Part shown: in pieces, positions 47,384 through 59,135 of the stretch
How positions within the stretch are numbered: position 1 is the first letter of the stretch
How the letters are laid out: each line of letters begins with the position of its first letter
NCBI GenBank assembly: GCA_963989245.1
Contig: OZ022342.1
Span: forward strand, 13,881,995-13,945,994
DNA from: Nansenia antarctica
Taxonomy: Eukaryota; Chordata; Actinopteri; Argentiniformes; Microstomatidae
Length of the DNA: 64,000 bases
Direction: 5' to 3'
The notes under the pieces: generated by a model
What the model saw: only the letters and a program-made list of their open reading frames with translations
Database searches by the model: none
What the model was told of the DNA's origin: nothing
Program-made: the position numbers and the translations under genes

Positions 47384-49030
47384 ATGGCTTCCTCCAGCAG
47401 TCTCCTCTCTGAAGAGCAGTTCCAGTGCTCTATCTGTCTGGAGGTGTTCACCGACCCAGTCTCCATCCCATGTGGACACAACTTCTGCATGGCCTGTATC
47501 AGAGGATACTGGGGTGTCAGTGGTGTGTGCCAGTGTCCACTGTGTAAGGAGACATTCAGTATAAAACCTGAGCTTCGTGTCAACACTTTCATTTCAGAAA
47601 TGGCTGCTGAGGTCAAGAAGTTGAGTGAAGTTAAAGGCACACTCGTCACCAAGAAGAAAGTCACACCTACTCCCCCCCACGATGAAACCACCGCCACACC
47701 TGGAGAAGTGTCCTGTGACGTCTGCACTGGGCCGAAGTTCAGAGCCCTGAAGTCCTGCCTGGTGTGTCTGGCCTCTTACTGCGAGACTCACCTGGAGCCT
47801 CATCAGAGAGTGGCTTCTTTCAAGAAACACAAGCTGATGGACCCCGTGAAGAACCTGGAAGACAGGGTGTGTCAGAAGCATGAGAGACCCCTGGAGCTGT
47901 TCTGTAGGAGAGACCAAACGTGCGTGTGTCAGTTCTGCACTGAGACAGACCACAAGACCCACGACACAGTCCCCCTGGAGGAAGAGCATTTAGCGAGGAA
48001 GGTTCAGCTGGGAAGGACAAAAGGTGAGCTGCGTCAGAGGATCAAGGGACGGTTGCAGAAAGTTAAAGAAATCCAAAGGTCTGTGGAACTCAGCAAGGCG
48101 GACGCAGAGAAAGACATGTCAGAGGCTAAGCAGGTCTTCGCTCTTCTGGCGCGCTCCATCGTGAGAAGCCAGAACGAGCTCGTTGAAGCGATTCAGGAGA
48201 AGCAAAAAGCAGCAGAGAGGCGGGCTGAGGGGCTCATGGAAGAGCTGGAGCGAGAAATCACTGAGCTACAGAGGAGAGTCACTGAGATAGAGCATCTGTC
48301 ACACACCGAAGACCCCGTCCTCCTCATCCAGAGCTCCCAGTCCCTCTTCGCCCTCCCGCACACCAAAGACTGGTCTGAGATCGGGGTTCATGGCAATCTG
48401 TGTGTGGGGACAGTAAGGAGAGCCTTCTGCCAGCTGGAGAAGATACTCAGTCGTGAGATCGGAAAAAGGTGTGATGTAGAATTGAAGAAGATGCAACGGT
48501 ATGCTGTAGATGTGACTTTTGACCCCGATACAGCACATGTTTGCATCATTGTGTCTGAAGATGGCAGACAAGCATGGTTGGAAGACAGAGAGCAGAGTAT
48601 CTTTTACCCTTCACGGTTTGATGAAAAAGTCTGGGTTCTAGGAAATGAAGGGTTCTCCTCTGGGAGATCCTACTACGAGGTACAGGTGAAGGGGAAGACT
48701 GGGTGGGTTTTAGGAATAGCCAGAGAGTCCATCAACAGGCACGGAGAATTACTGAGAAGTCCTGAACATGGACACTGGGCCGTGGGACTGCTGCATGGGG
48801 TTTACATGGCTCATGCTGGGCCTGATGTCCTGCTCTCCCTGAACGAGGAGCCCCAGAAGGTGGGGGTGTTTGTGGATTACGAGGAGGGCGAGGTCTCCTT
48901 TTATGATGTGGAGGCCAGGTCTCTTATCTACTCTTTCACTGGCTGCGCTTTTGCAGAGAGACTCCTCCCATGCTTCTCCACTAGTGTCAATGTGGATGGT
49001 CAGAACGCTGCCCCTCTCATCATCCTGTAA
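47384..49030 (+). CDS. TRIM family E3 ubiquitin ligase, RING/B-box/coiled-coil/B30.2, single coding exon
   Basis: The protein has 548 residues. A C3HC4 RING at residues 15-54 has all ligands (C15, C18, C30, H32, C35, C38, C51, C54). A B-box1-like segment lies at about 110-145, B-box2 at about 162-200 (CQKHERPLELFC, CVCQFC, DHKTHD) and a coiled coil at about 210-305. PRY/SPRY (B30.2) runs from about 370 to the end (VTFDPDTAHVCIIVSEDG, FSSGRSYYEVQVKGKTGWVLG). In the family the RING transfers ubiquitin and the B30.2 domain selects the target. The fish-expanded finTRIM and bloodthirsty (TRIM39-like) groups have this layout, and many are induced by virus or interferon. I cannot choose the subgroup. 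The whole coding region is one exon, unlike most TRIMs, with an inferred intron in the 5' UTR. An ISRE-type motif lies upstream. Confidence 0.92.
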   Translation: MASSSSLLSEEQFQCSICLEVFTDPVSIPCGHNFCMACIRGYWGVSGVCQCPLCKETFSIKPELRVNTFISEMAAEVKKLSEVKGTLVTKKKVTPTPPHDETTATPGEVSCDVCTGPKFRALKSCLVCLASYCETHLEPHQRVASFKKHKLMDPVKNLEDRVCQKHERPLELFCRRDQTCVCQFCTETDHKTHDTVPLEEEHLARKVQLGRTKGELRQRIKGRLQKVKEIQRSVELSKADAEKDMSEAKQVFALLARSIVRSQNELVEAIQEKQKAAERRAEGLMEELEREITELQRRVTEIEHLSHTEDPVLLIQSSQSLFALPHTKDWSEIGVHGNLCVGTVRRAFCQLEKILSREIGKRCDVELKKMQRYAVDVTFDPDTAHVCIIVSEDGRQAWLEDREQSIFYPSRFDEKVWVLGNEGFSSGRSYYEVQVKGKTGWVLGIARESINRHGELLRSPEHGHWAVGLLHGVYMAHAGPDVLLSLNEEPQKVGVFVDYEEGEVSFYDVEARSLIYSFTGCAFAERLLPCFSTSVNVDGQNAAPLIIL

Positions 49031-49689
49031 TGATGTCCTATAAGTCACTCAGACTGAGTTACCATCAACAGACCTTGAAAGTGATCAATCTTTCACCTGT
49101 TCCTCCTCTGTCTACCCTAACCGAAGACTCATCTATCCTGCTCCATGTTTATTATTATTAATGGGCTCATATAAAACACCTTAGAAGGATTTGACTGCTT
49201 CCTTTGGAGCAGTTTGCCAGAGGAAGTGGATATGCCTAGACATAGGCCAGAGGAAACATCTACAGTAGATCCACACACAATAGACCGGGACAGGAGGAAC
49301 TACAGTTCTCCATCCCACTCTGTGGAACCACTTATACTGACGGAACTAAATGATGATTATGGTGACAATTTGATTAATGCTAACCATGAAAACAATGACA
49401 AATGTTGTGATGATGAGTTGATGACGATGACACTTGTATGTAGAGTCTGCTTTGTCATGTCTATAACCGTCTGATGCTTTGTGGAATGTACAGCTTCATT
49501 ACTCTGTTCTGATCATTGTACAATGACGACGATGATGATGATGATGATGATGATGATTCAGATCATTATGATGACAATGTTATCAACACTGACCAGAAAA
49601 ACAAAACAGTGTTAACTTGTGATTATACCATTTTTGTAGTAAGTCTAATCATTTTGTCCTTTATGTATAAATCACAGTAAAAGACACCA

Positions 49690-49695
49690 AATAAA
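49690..49695 (+). terminator. TRIM gene polyadenylation signal
   Basis: AATAAA occurs 660 bases after the stop codon, followed by TTCAGTTTCACTT. The intervening 3' UTR has GAT repeats at 49527-49557 and no other gene. Confidence 0.6.
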
Positions 49696-49789
49696 GAAAT
49701 ACTCAAGCACTCATTCAGTTTCACTTCTACAAAGTTATGTTGCTAAGCCCCTCCCTGAGAGCATGTCAGTCTCTATAACCACATATGTA

Positions 49790-50262
49790 CAGTATATATA
49801 TATATATATATATATGATTTTTCCAACTCAATATTACCAAATATATATACACCGTAGAGATAATTGCCTAACCAAAATTTCAGCCACTCATAACCACTTA
49901 TATATCATTACTCTGCCAATAAACACATCTATATAAGTTAAGGCCACATTCTATAACCGTATCAATATAACTGCCTAATCATTAGTGAGTGTACATAACA
50001 TACGTAATTGTGTGTGTAGAATAGATAGTCTGTGTGGTCATATTGTTTTTAGGGACATCAACCATGGTATATTTTCAACCAAATATCAATAGTGTAAGTG
50101 TGATGTAGTGTTTGTGTGCGGTGTGGTCTACCTCCTGTTTGGTGGTGTGGATACAGTATGCATGTTAGCACTATGGATTAGCCTAGCGAGTGGATAAGAG
50201 GTTAGAGGTGTAGGCCACACTAAGACCTAGCTTGACCTCAGAGGCCCTACACACAACATGCA

Positions 50263-50302
<40 letters not shown>
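49790..50302. repeat. microsatellites (TA)n and (CA)n
   Basis: (TA)n spans about 49793-49815 and (CA)n 50266-50301, with unassigned sequence between them. Confidence 0.85.
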
Positions 50303-50303
<1 letters not shown>

Positions 50304-50336
50304 CAATATCACAGGACAAATACTAACCAGACATAT

Positions 50337-50540
50337 ACACTGCTAAAAACAATCAAGGGAACACTTAAACATCACAGTATAACACCAAGTTAATTAAACT
50401 TCTGGGATATAGATCTGTCCAGTTAGGAAGTGTAAACAATTGTTAATCAATTTCACCTGCTTTGGTGCAAATAAAGGCAACAACCAACATGTGGACAGGA
50501 GAGGCTACAGCAAGACAACCCCCAAAAAGGAAATGGTTTT
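50337..50540 (+). mobile_element. DNA-transposon end fragment, probably Tc1/mariner-like
   Basis: CACTGCTAAAAACAATCAAG, then GGGAACACTTAAACATCACA, resembles the terminal sequence of a fish DNA transposon that I recognise only loosely. The opposite end was not found. Confidence 0.4.
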
Positions 50541-51179
50541 GCAGATTTGTTTAAGTAGCTTCAGCTTTGTGCAAGATTCCTAAGACCCACTGGAGGAATC
50601 ATTCAGGGCTGTCCTCTTCCCCCCTGTTGTTTGGGGGAAATCAGTGTTGTAGATGGGTTTGTTGGAATGTCTTTCTTTGATTCTGAATTTGCTCTGTGTT
50701 GGGGAGAGGGAAATCTACTGTTGGTGGACTGGATGTTTGCCGGTTGGACAGAAGCAGGGTCCTCTGTGACGCTCATTTTAGCCCCCCGTCACAACACTTC
50801 TGAGCCTCTGATATCGTGTGATGAGATGCCACCACGTTCTCTGTTATTCAGCGGGAGTCAGCATCCCTTTGAGGAGACAGCCATGCCCCGTTCCTGTGTT
50901 TCTACTGCACTTCATCTTCTGCAGTAACTACTCATACTGTAGCTCCTGAAGTCTTCGGTGGACCTGAACATATACTGGGTTGTTCAGTCGTGTTAAATGT
51001 GTGTTATAAAGTCAGAAGAGATGTGGCAGAAGGGATGACATCATCAAAAGCACCTAAGGCAGTGTCTGAGGTGATCACGGGTTAGCGCCGTAGGGGACAG
51101 AATGAGGAGGAACAGCTGCGACCCTTTCAGGCCACCCCTGAACTGGCTTGACCACACTACTCCATATGGAACTGACGTC

Positions 51180-51480
51180 ATTCTGTGTTTGTACAAGCTG
51201 GCAGGTTCAATTGTTACCTGCAACTGTGCTGATTCATATACATTGGCTTAAAACCTGCAACTGGGCAGGCTTACAAATGATTCATGTTATCAACAGGTTC
51301 TTCTCAAGACCGTCATCCAACAGGTTTAAATTAAACCTGCAAATAAAAGGTTACCTGTCTCCTCACTGGTTTACAAATGATACATGCCAGTAACAGGTTC
51401 TTCATGCTCTGCAATCAGCAGGTTTAAATTACATCTGCATGAAGGAGAGGATTTTCAAAACCTGCAATCGAGCAGTTTTA
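51180..51480. repeat. degenerate tandem repeat of about 100 bp rich in AACCTGCA
   Basis: TACAAATGATTCATG and CAACAGGTTCTTCTCA with CAGGTTTAAATTAAACCTGC (51270-51340) recur as TACAAATGATACATG and TAACAGGTTCTTCATG with CAGGTTTAAATTACATCTGC (51370-51440). Further AACCTGCAA pieces flank both. Confidence 0.7.
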
Positions 51481-52235
51481 GTATATATTAAAACTAGTCA
51501 ATTATTTTGCCACCAACCACTCACTCTAACTAACTCACTCACAATTTGTCTAACTATTGGATTATTATGGTTGTAATCATCATAGGCCAGTCTGTCTCAT
51601 GTAAAGACAGAAGACCCCCTTTACAGAACACAATAGTCTTATAGTTCTTCATGCAGGGTGGAGACTTTCACACATTTACCATCTGTCCTGCAGTCTTGAG
51701 ACAGCGGGGTGGACAACAGGGTCTTTAGAGAATATTTCGCAGAAGTTTCTGTAATGAGATTACTTCCACATCAACCAAAGTTCAGCAATATCACATGACA
51801 AATAATAACCAGATACACACAAACACACACACACACAGGACACATATCACAGGACAAATACTAACCAGACATATGCTCTATGATGTTCAACACATGGAAG
51901 ATACTGTATACTGTAATTTGCATCTGAGCAGCATGCAGACACAAAAGTAGAGCAAATTAAATGTAATGTGTGCATAATATGTATGAACTGCTGCATTTCT
52001 GATCCTCTGAATGCAGAGTGATATGTTTACGGGGATTGGGAGTGTGTGCTCCAAAAGAAAGAGGATCACAACAATGTTGCCTGATATGCAATTATACAAG
52101 ACGGATGCTGAGGAGTGCCCTGTTATGATTGAATATTGTTTGATTGAAGTGAAGCCCAGTGTCTTATCCAAGATGGTAGTTACACAACCCAGCAAAGAAG
52201 CTGCTTCTGGCTCCTGGAAGTCAGGGGCGTGGGGG

Positions 52236-52348
52236 GTTTGTTACCTACTCTGTGCCAAGCTCATTATCCACTGCTCTTTTGATGGAATGACACACACACA
52301 AACACACACACACACCCACACCCACACTCACACCCCCCCACACACACA

Positions 52349-52411
<63 letters not shown>

Positions 52412-52437
52412 GGACACACACACACACACACACACAC
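52236..52437 (+). repeat. repeat module with CA/CT microsatellites (copy 2)
   Basis: GCCAAGCTCATTATCCACTG, then CTCTTTTGATGGAATGA, matches the module at 45239. It is followed by CA (52290-52350), CT (52351-52411) and CA (52413-52437) runs. Confidence 0.75.
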
Positions 52438-53126
52438 TGTATGTACCCCATGCATGATATAGTTATGTGACTATGCAAGAAGCCCATAGGGTTGAATACT
52501 TGAGATCTGTGTGTACCTCTGTACTTTGGACTTTCGTGTAAATTGTGCATTGATTGATTGATTGATTTTTTTCATCACAATTCTACCACACCATTATTGA
52601 TAGGTCCCAGGCAATACAACCTGTATTATTATTACTGATATTGTATTGTTTACTGGTGAAAGAATACCTACAAATAACATTTGGGGGAAAAACCTATTGT
52701 TGGCACTGTCTGCCCCAATATTAGAGTTCAATCAGGTTTTTATTTAGCCCTGTTCTGAAGATATTTTGGTGTTATGTAATCATCCTGATGAACATTGCAG
52801 CAAAGCCATAAGGGAACCTAACAGGCTAAAGCACAGGAGGCAGTATTAGCCCAGTGCCTGCCTTTCTCTAACAGGCTAGAACACCAGATACACTGTATCT
52901 GATACAATAGGAGTCCCAGTGCTCTCTGACAGGGGAAGCTTTAACTGTGATCGATGTTGTTTGCATTTGGTTAATATTGTTAATGACTGGGTCTTTCTTT
53001 CCTTGTTATAGAGAACACAATCTCAAGCAGAGAATGAAAAAGAAAGCTATTTTAGACTTTGACAAGTTATCAACCTCCCCATGCCACCTGCATGAGGATG
53101 ATGGGTCTAAACATGTTTGGAATGGA

Positions 53127-53560
53127 ATGGAATGAATGAATGGACTTTATTTGTCATTGCTACAGTACAGGTACCAAACAACGACATTTAGGAGGGGTGG
53201 CTCCCCTGGTGTTAGGAAAGGGGAAAAAAAACACATTTTAGAAAAGCATAAAAGCATAAAATCACAAGAAGGTAAGGAGCTGGTTTACATCAATAAAGGC
53301 TATGTACACAATCCACTGTACTATACTGCACAGATAGTCAACTAGGGTTGTCATATTGCACAAAAGTATTTTTTTCACATTATTTTAAAGTGTCACAGTT
53401 TGCAGGCTTGAAAATGTACATGTTTGTGCCTCAGCACTAGCTGCCATACAATCCGTCCGGACTGTCCTGGGCCCAGAACTTAGGCCTTTTCTGTGTTCAG
53501 GGCCTTGACGGCCCTGTGGTAGAAGCAGTCCTTCAGTCTGAGGTGTATTTTCTTTGTTCT
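53127..53560 (-). repeat. L2/Rex1-type LINE 3' end remnant
   Basis: On the minus strand the end reads AATGACAAATAAAGTCCATT followed by CATTC repeats. Upstream material includes GACTGCTTCTACCACAGGGC. Same family as 38686-38960 and the LINE nested at 20540. Confidence 0.7.
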
Positions 53561-54039
53561 ACTATTTAAACCAGATTTGTGCGATGTGGCCTATTGATGT
53601 TATGAACTGCCACTGGTTTTATATCATTCGTATGACAGCGTTATCCAGGCTTTATGACAGCCCCCTCAGGCAGAGGCACACATCAGCACCAGTGCCTGAC
53701 CTAGGAACAGTGTACGTACCTGGGAAAGGCTTGATCCCAAGGCGTTCGAGCAGTCTGTGGTTATAACTTGAGAGCTTGGTGAATAATCACGCTGACATCT
53801 CAGTGAGGTGGGGGTGGCATGAGCAGTACATTTACCTGTAGTCTCAGAGGACATGCTGGACCACGATTTGCCATAACTTCCTGTGAACTCAATTGCAACA
53901 TCAATTTACCCGGGTCTAGATGAAGTAATTTGATGCACTTGCACAGCAGTGCTCATTGTATAGCCTTCCCTGCTGCCGTGTCCTCGCAGAAGTGTCTGAC
54001 CCCCATTTAAACTGGGGCATGTGTTTCGCAAAACGCTAG

Positions 54040-54760
54040 ACCTACACATAAAAAAAATAAAAATAATTGACCTTTATTTAACCAGATAAAATCAATTGAG
54101 AACTAATTCTAATTTCCAATGATGACCTGGCCAAGAGGTCCTGGCAAGAATAAAAACAAACATATAGTATACAAAAATAATGTTAGAAAAGGAAAACACA
54201 CCGGGCTCACACGGTACGGTACGGTACGGTACGGTAGTGGAAAAGCGCCATAAATGCCACCTCCCTGTAGTTCTTTGTCCTCACACAGGGAACAACTAAA
54301 AGGCCAGTGCCAGTGGACCTGAGTGATCCATTGAGTGATTTCACCAATAAAGACCTTAGGACAGGACTTTAGAACAGGTAAGATGTGTGTCTCTCCTTCT
54401 GTCTTGGTCAGTATTTGTGCTGCTGCATTCTGAATGATCTGTATCTTATTTATAGCTTTCTAGTCCAGAAAGGAGAGCATTGCAGTAATCAAGCCTGCTA
54501 GTGATAAAAGCATGTATAAGTCTTTCAGTATCTGCCTGGGAGAGAAACGATACAATTTTAGCAATATTTCTAAGATGATAAAAGGTGGTTTTAGTGACAT
54601 TACTGATGCCAAGATTTGTTGCTATAGGGGTTTGGCGTTTTGTGCCAGGGACTTTAAGTTAGTGCACAGTATCTCTCTCTGGACCTTTGCTCCGATAATA
54701 AAACCTCTGTCTTATCTTTGTTCAATGGCGAGAAATGATGTGACATCCACAAGTTGATAT
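54040..54760 (-). repeat. decayed L2-type LINE (RT C-terminal part and 3' UTR)
   Basis: On the minus strand it ends GGTTAAATAAAGGTCAATTA. The decayed coding part is parallel to the LINE at 55136-58035 (SRLDYCN-like region near 54470-54510). An ACGGT pentamer repeat lies at 54210-54235. Confidence 0.6.
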
Positions 54761-55135
54761 GACTGGCACCCATGGCAGTTCACTGTTACCCAGGCTGCCG
54801 TAGAGGGATTAACATTTAGGAGAAGGTCTGGGGAGGCATTAAGGCCAGCCACAACTTCCATCTCTTATGTAAGCCCACCAACAACAGTGTTTCTAGATGT
54901 CTACAATGTGCACTGCATTATAGTTTCTCACCAACACAGCACCAGATATTAAATTGCACCATGAAATGGAAAATCTTAGAAGACATGAACTCACTGCACA
55001 AAACATTATCTACTGGATATTCTTAGCTTCCAAACAACCATACTTCAGAGACTTATCAATACATAACCAATCAGTGTACATCATTTGAAAGAAGTCAGAA
55101 TCATGTGTGAATACACACTGACATTTACTAATGAT

Positions 55136-58035
55136 GAATCAAATCAAATCAAATCAAATCAAATTTTATTTGTATAGCGCGTTTCTTACAAGATGCAACT
55201 CAATGCGCTTCACATAATAAACATTCTCAGTCAATCAATCAGTCAATCAATCAATACTGACAGAGCCGCATGCAGGCAAAAGTAAAAACCTGTACACTAT
55301 GTAGCCAGGAAAATTCCCTTGCAGCCCTCTACACATAGAGCGACTACTAGCCAGTTTGCCTACCAGCACCCAGCGGTGGGCCCCCACACCCCCACCCCGG
55401 GGAGCCCCCGCCGCCCCACACACCCAGCCCGCCCCACCACCAGCACACCCGAAAAACCTGTACACCATGTATCCAGGAAAAGTTCCTTGCATATTATCGC
55501 CGTACACACTGTCCATAAATGTAGTGTTATATCTGCATCGTTCTGCATCCAGCATGGGCACAGGTCCTGCCAAAAGAGAATCTCAAGTGCAGTTATGATG
55601 CAACAACACAATAAAGATGACAGCAATACAACCTGATGGTGGTCCAGGTACATCCTGGTACCGGTTCTGGTACTGCTCTAGGTGCTACTAGGAGCTGACA
55701 GTGCCTCATCAGCACCCAGGTCCTTTTTCCTGTCAACACAAATCTCAAAGCACGAGTATGGTGTAATAGCATAGTGATCCTAGTTCTATAATGTCCAATG
55801 TCTCCCTTAGTAACAAAAGGCGACATTGAATAAGTAGGTTTTGAGGTCTCGCTTAAAAATGTCCTGAGTTTTAGACAACCTCAGGCCCTCAGGTAGGGTG
55901 TTCCACAATCTAGGAGCATACAGTATATGCTAAAAGCTGATCCTCCAAATCTCTTAGTCCTAGCCTCTGGCACTATTAGAAGTTCCGTGCCACTAGACCT
56001 TAGGAGTCTAGCAGGTGTGTATCTTATGAGCATGTCCACCATGTAATTGGGCGCGTCGCAGTGGAGTGATTTATAGACTAGTAAAAGGATCTTAAAGTCT
56101 ATTCTATAACTGACAGGGAGCCAGTGTAGTGATCTCAAGACAGGTGTGATGTGCGCTCTTCGTTTGGTCCTAGTAAGGACACGAGCAGCAGCATTCTGAA
56201 CCATTTGTAGTCTATTTATCATTTTTGGGGGGAGACCTGTCAGGAGAGCATTACAGTAATCTAGCCTACTAGTAACAAACGCATGCATTAATTTGTCTGT
56301 GTCTGCCTGGGAGATAAATGATTGTACCTTAGTGATGTTTCTTAAATGGTAGAAGGATGTTTTAATAGTATTATTAATATGAGTTTCAAAATGTTGATCT
56401 GGGTCAATTATGACACCAAGATTCCTAGCCTGACACTTAGTGTTAAGAGCTAGTGTTTTCAAATGTGCAGATAATTTCTCTCTCCCAGTTTTCTCGCCAA
56501 TGATCAATACCTCTGTTTTTTCTTGATTGAGTTGGAGAAAATGTTGTGTCATCCAAATATTAATATCAGCAATACAATCTATCAGGTGGTCGATCATCTC
56601 GTAGTCGTTGGGAGTTACTGAGATATAAAGCTGAGTGTCGTCAGCATAGCTATGGTAGTTAACGCTATGCCTCTTGATAACAGAATGTATAGGCTAAAAA
56701 GCAACGGTCCTAAAATGGACCCCTGGGGAACTCCACAGGTTGCGCTATAATTTTTTGACTTATGGTCACCAAGGGCTACAAAGTCGTCTCGGTCAGCCAG
56801 GTAAGTCCTGAACCAGTTTAAGACCGGACCTGAGAGGCCATCCCAGTTTTCAAGTCTCTCAATAAGTATGGAATGGTCTACCATATCAAAGGCTGCACTT
56901 AAGTCTAAGAGTACAAGAATCTAGAGTTTTTTCGAGTCTGCATTAATCCTAAGGTCATTAGTTACCTTAAGCAAAGCGGTTTCTGTGCTGTGGTATGATC
57001 GGAAACCTGACTGAAGTGGGTCATATCTATTATTTAAGACTAAAAATTCATGAAGCTGTTTGTACGCTGCCTTTTCTAAAATTTTGCATAGAAAAGTGAG
57101 ATTGGATATTGGTCTACAGTTTTTTGGATCAGAAGGATCTAGGTTACTTTTCTTCAGGGTGGGTCTAACCAGGGCAGTTTTAAGCGCCGCTGGAAAAATC
57201 CCTTTAAGTAGGGAGTGATTTACAATGCCTAGTATGTAATCAGACACAGATTCAAAAATGTCCTTAAAAAAGGAGGTAGGAATAGGGTCAAGAGGACACG
57301 TAGACGGTTTAAGCTGTGACACAATTTTGCCTAATGTTTCAGTACTAATCATGGTGAACATGCTCATAGTCATGTTCTGTGGTGGCGGATCTACAGTGTT
57401 ACACAAACCTAGTCTTTCCTGAGTAATACACATTCTAATATTTGTTATCTTATCCCTGAAGTGGGCTGCAAATTTCTCGCATTTGGTGACAGAGGCTGCG
57501 CCGTCTAGTGTTCTAGGAGCAGGGTTTACAAGGCAATCAATTGTCGAGAACAAGACCCTGGGGTTATTCTTGTTTGTAGATATTATATTTGAGAAGTAAT
57601 TTTTCCTAGCATTTCGCATTGCCAAGTTAAAGGCAGATAGATGTTCTTTAAAAATATTCTGATCAACCTGTAATTTGCTCCTTCTCCATCTGCGCTCAAC
57701 TTTCCTACATGTTCTCTTAAGGAGATTTATTTCACTGTTTCTCCATGGTGCTCTCCTCTTGGCTCCAACCTTTTTTAGTTTGGTCGGTGCCAGGGAGTCT
57801 AGGGCCATTTTTACTTTATTGTTAAAGGTAATTACTAAGTCATTTTCATATAAAGTGGGAGTGGTGTGATTACTGTTCATTAAAGCTTTGAAATTATCAG
57901 CCACTGCAGGGGTAAGATAACGTTTTTTAACAACACGTTCAGCATTATTTTCAGCTTTACGTGTTACAATGGTAAAGAAAATACAGAAGTGGTCAGAGAG
58001 GGCCAGGTCGCTGATACCTGAATTACTGAGAATAA
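55136..58035 (-). mobile_element. 2.9-kb 5'-truncated L2-type LINE
   Basis: On the minus strand: the end of the endonuclease (DLALSDHFCIFFTIV) near 58000, then a reverse transcriptase in 57904-56615 (GPVLNWFRTYLADR, CGVPQGSILGPLLFSLYI), the YADD active site at about 56636-56655, the C-terminal domain in 56597-55881 (SRLDYCNALLTGLP, HWLPVSYRIDFKILLLVYK) and a 3' UTR ending in ATTTG repeats at 55136. One in-frame TAG (56921-56923) and one frameshift before YADD break it, so it is inactive but fairly young. The 5' part is missing. L2-clade elements mobilise by target-primed reverse transcription. Confidence 0.9.
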
Positions 58036-58349
58036 ATTATTTATAAAGAATTTACAAATGGAACATCATTATAAATTGTAAAGTTTAATGAGCCTTCAAG
58101 TGGAAAGGGGAGCCATACTCTATTTAATAGTTTAGTGCTGGTTCGATGGTGGAGACTTGCCAGTAGCGACAGTATAATGTTTTCCTAAAAACTAATGGTA
58201 GGGCTTGTAGTCTTCTCAACGTATAATTAGATCCGGAGTGCCCGGGAAAATTAACAGTGCTATCAGTCTAGTGCCCACAGATTCTTGGTGCTGGAAGTGC
58301 TGGAGGAAAAGATAGCAGGAACAGAGCAGGAACATATATTAATATGCAT

Positions 58350-58821
58350 ATACACTCACTGAACACTTTATTAGGAATACTATACTAATACTGATTCCAC
58401 AAGATGTGGGAAACATTCCTTTTTTGAGATTCTGGTCCATGATGACATGACTGCATCACGCGATTCCTAGAGATTTTTCAGGTGCACTTTCAAGCTGTGA
58501 ATCTCCTGTTCTACCACATCCCAAAGGAAGGCCACTGAAGAACACTTAACTCATTGTCATGTTCATGAAACCAGTTTGAGACGACTTTTGCTTTGTGGTG
58601 CATTATTATGCGGGCAGTAGCCATTAGAAGATGAGTGCATTGTGGCCATGAACGGATGCACAGAGTCAGCAACAATACTCAAATAAGCTATGGCTATTCA
58701 AGTGATGATTGACTGGTATTAACAGCCCAAAGTGGGCAAAGAAAACATTCCCCACACCATTACACCACCTGAATGAATAAGAAGGTGTGCAGGTGTTCCT
58801 AAGTGTTCAGTGAGTGTATAT
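58350..58821 (-). mobile_element. internally deleted Tc1/mariner element
   Basis: The ends are inverted: TATACACTCACTGAACACTT at 58350 and AAGTGTTCAGTGAGTGTATA ending 58820. The right part reads on the minus strand as GGVMVWGMFSLPTLGC, a Tc1 transposase segment. The left part is the complement of the transposase 3' end. About two thirds of a full element is missing. Confidence 0.85.
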
Positions 58822-58825
58822 GTTG

Positions 58826-58830
<5 letters not shown>

Positions 58831-58896
<66 letters not shown>
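58831..58896. repeat. (CA)n microsatellite
   Basis: About 33 CA units begin just outside the Tc1 right end. Confidence 0.95.
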
Positions 58897-58898
<2 letters not shown>

Positions 58899-59096
58899 CA
58901 TGCACAACAACACACTGTTATCAGATTAACAGCCCATGTGAATTAATTAGTGAAAGACATACTTGATTTCAGGATAAGAATATTTTGATGAACATTTCAG
59001 AAGCTGTCATGCTTTTAGGAACATTTGATCTCTCGTGGTCTCTCTGTCTCTGCCTCTCATTGTGTATTTTCTTCCTATTTCTCTCACTCAGTTTAT

Positions 59097-59099
<3 letters not shown>

Positions 59100-59133
<34 letters not shown>
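59100..59133. repeat. (CT)n microsatellite
   Basis: About 17 CT units. The flanking sequence on both sides is unassigned. Confidence 0.9.

Positions 59134-59135
<2 letters not shown>

Larger units (their letters stand above)
50303..51875. repeat. three copies of a 40-bp motif linked to CA runs
   Basis: GCAATATCACAGGACAAATA then CTAACCAGACATAT occurs at 50303-50338. Near copies lie at 51784-51815 and 51845-51873. Each adjoins a CA run. Confidence 0.7.

Noticed and set aside
49214..49474. 86-codon frame after the TRIM gene
   Set aside because: It lies in the probable TRIM 3' UTR before AATAAA at 49690 and resembles no protein.
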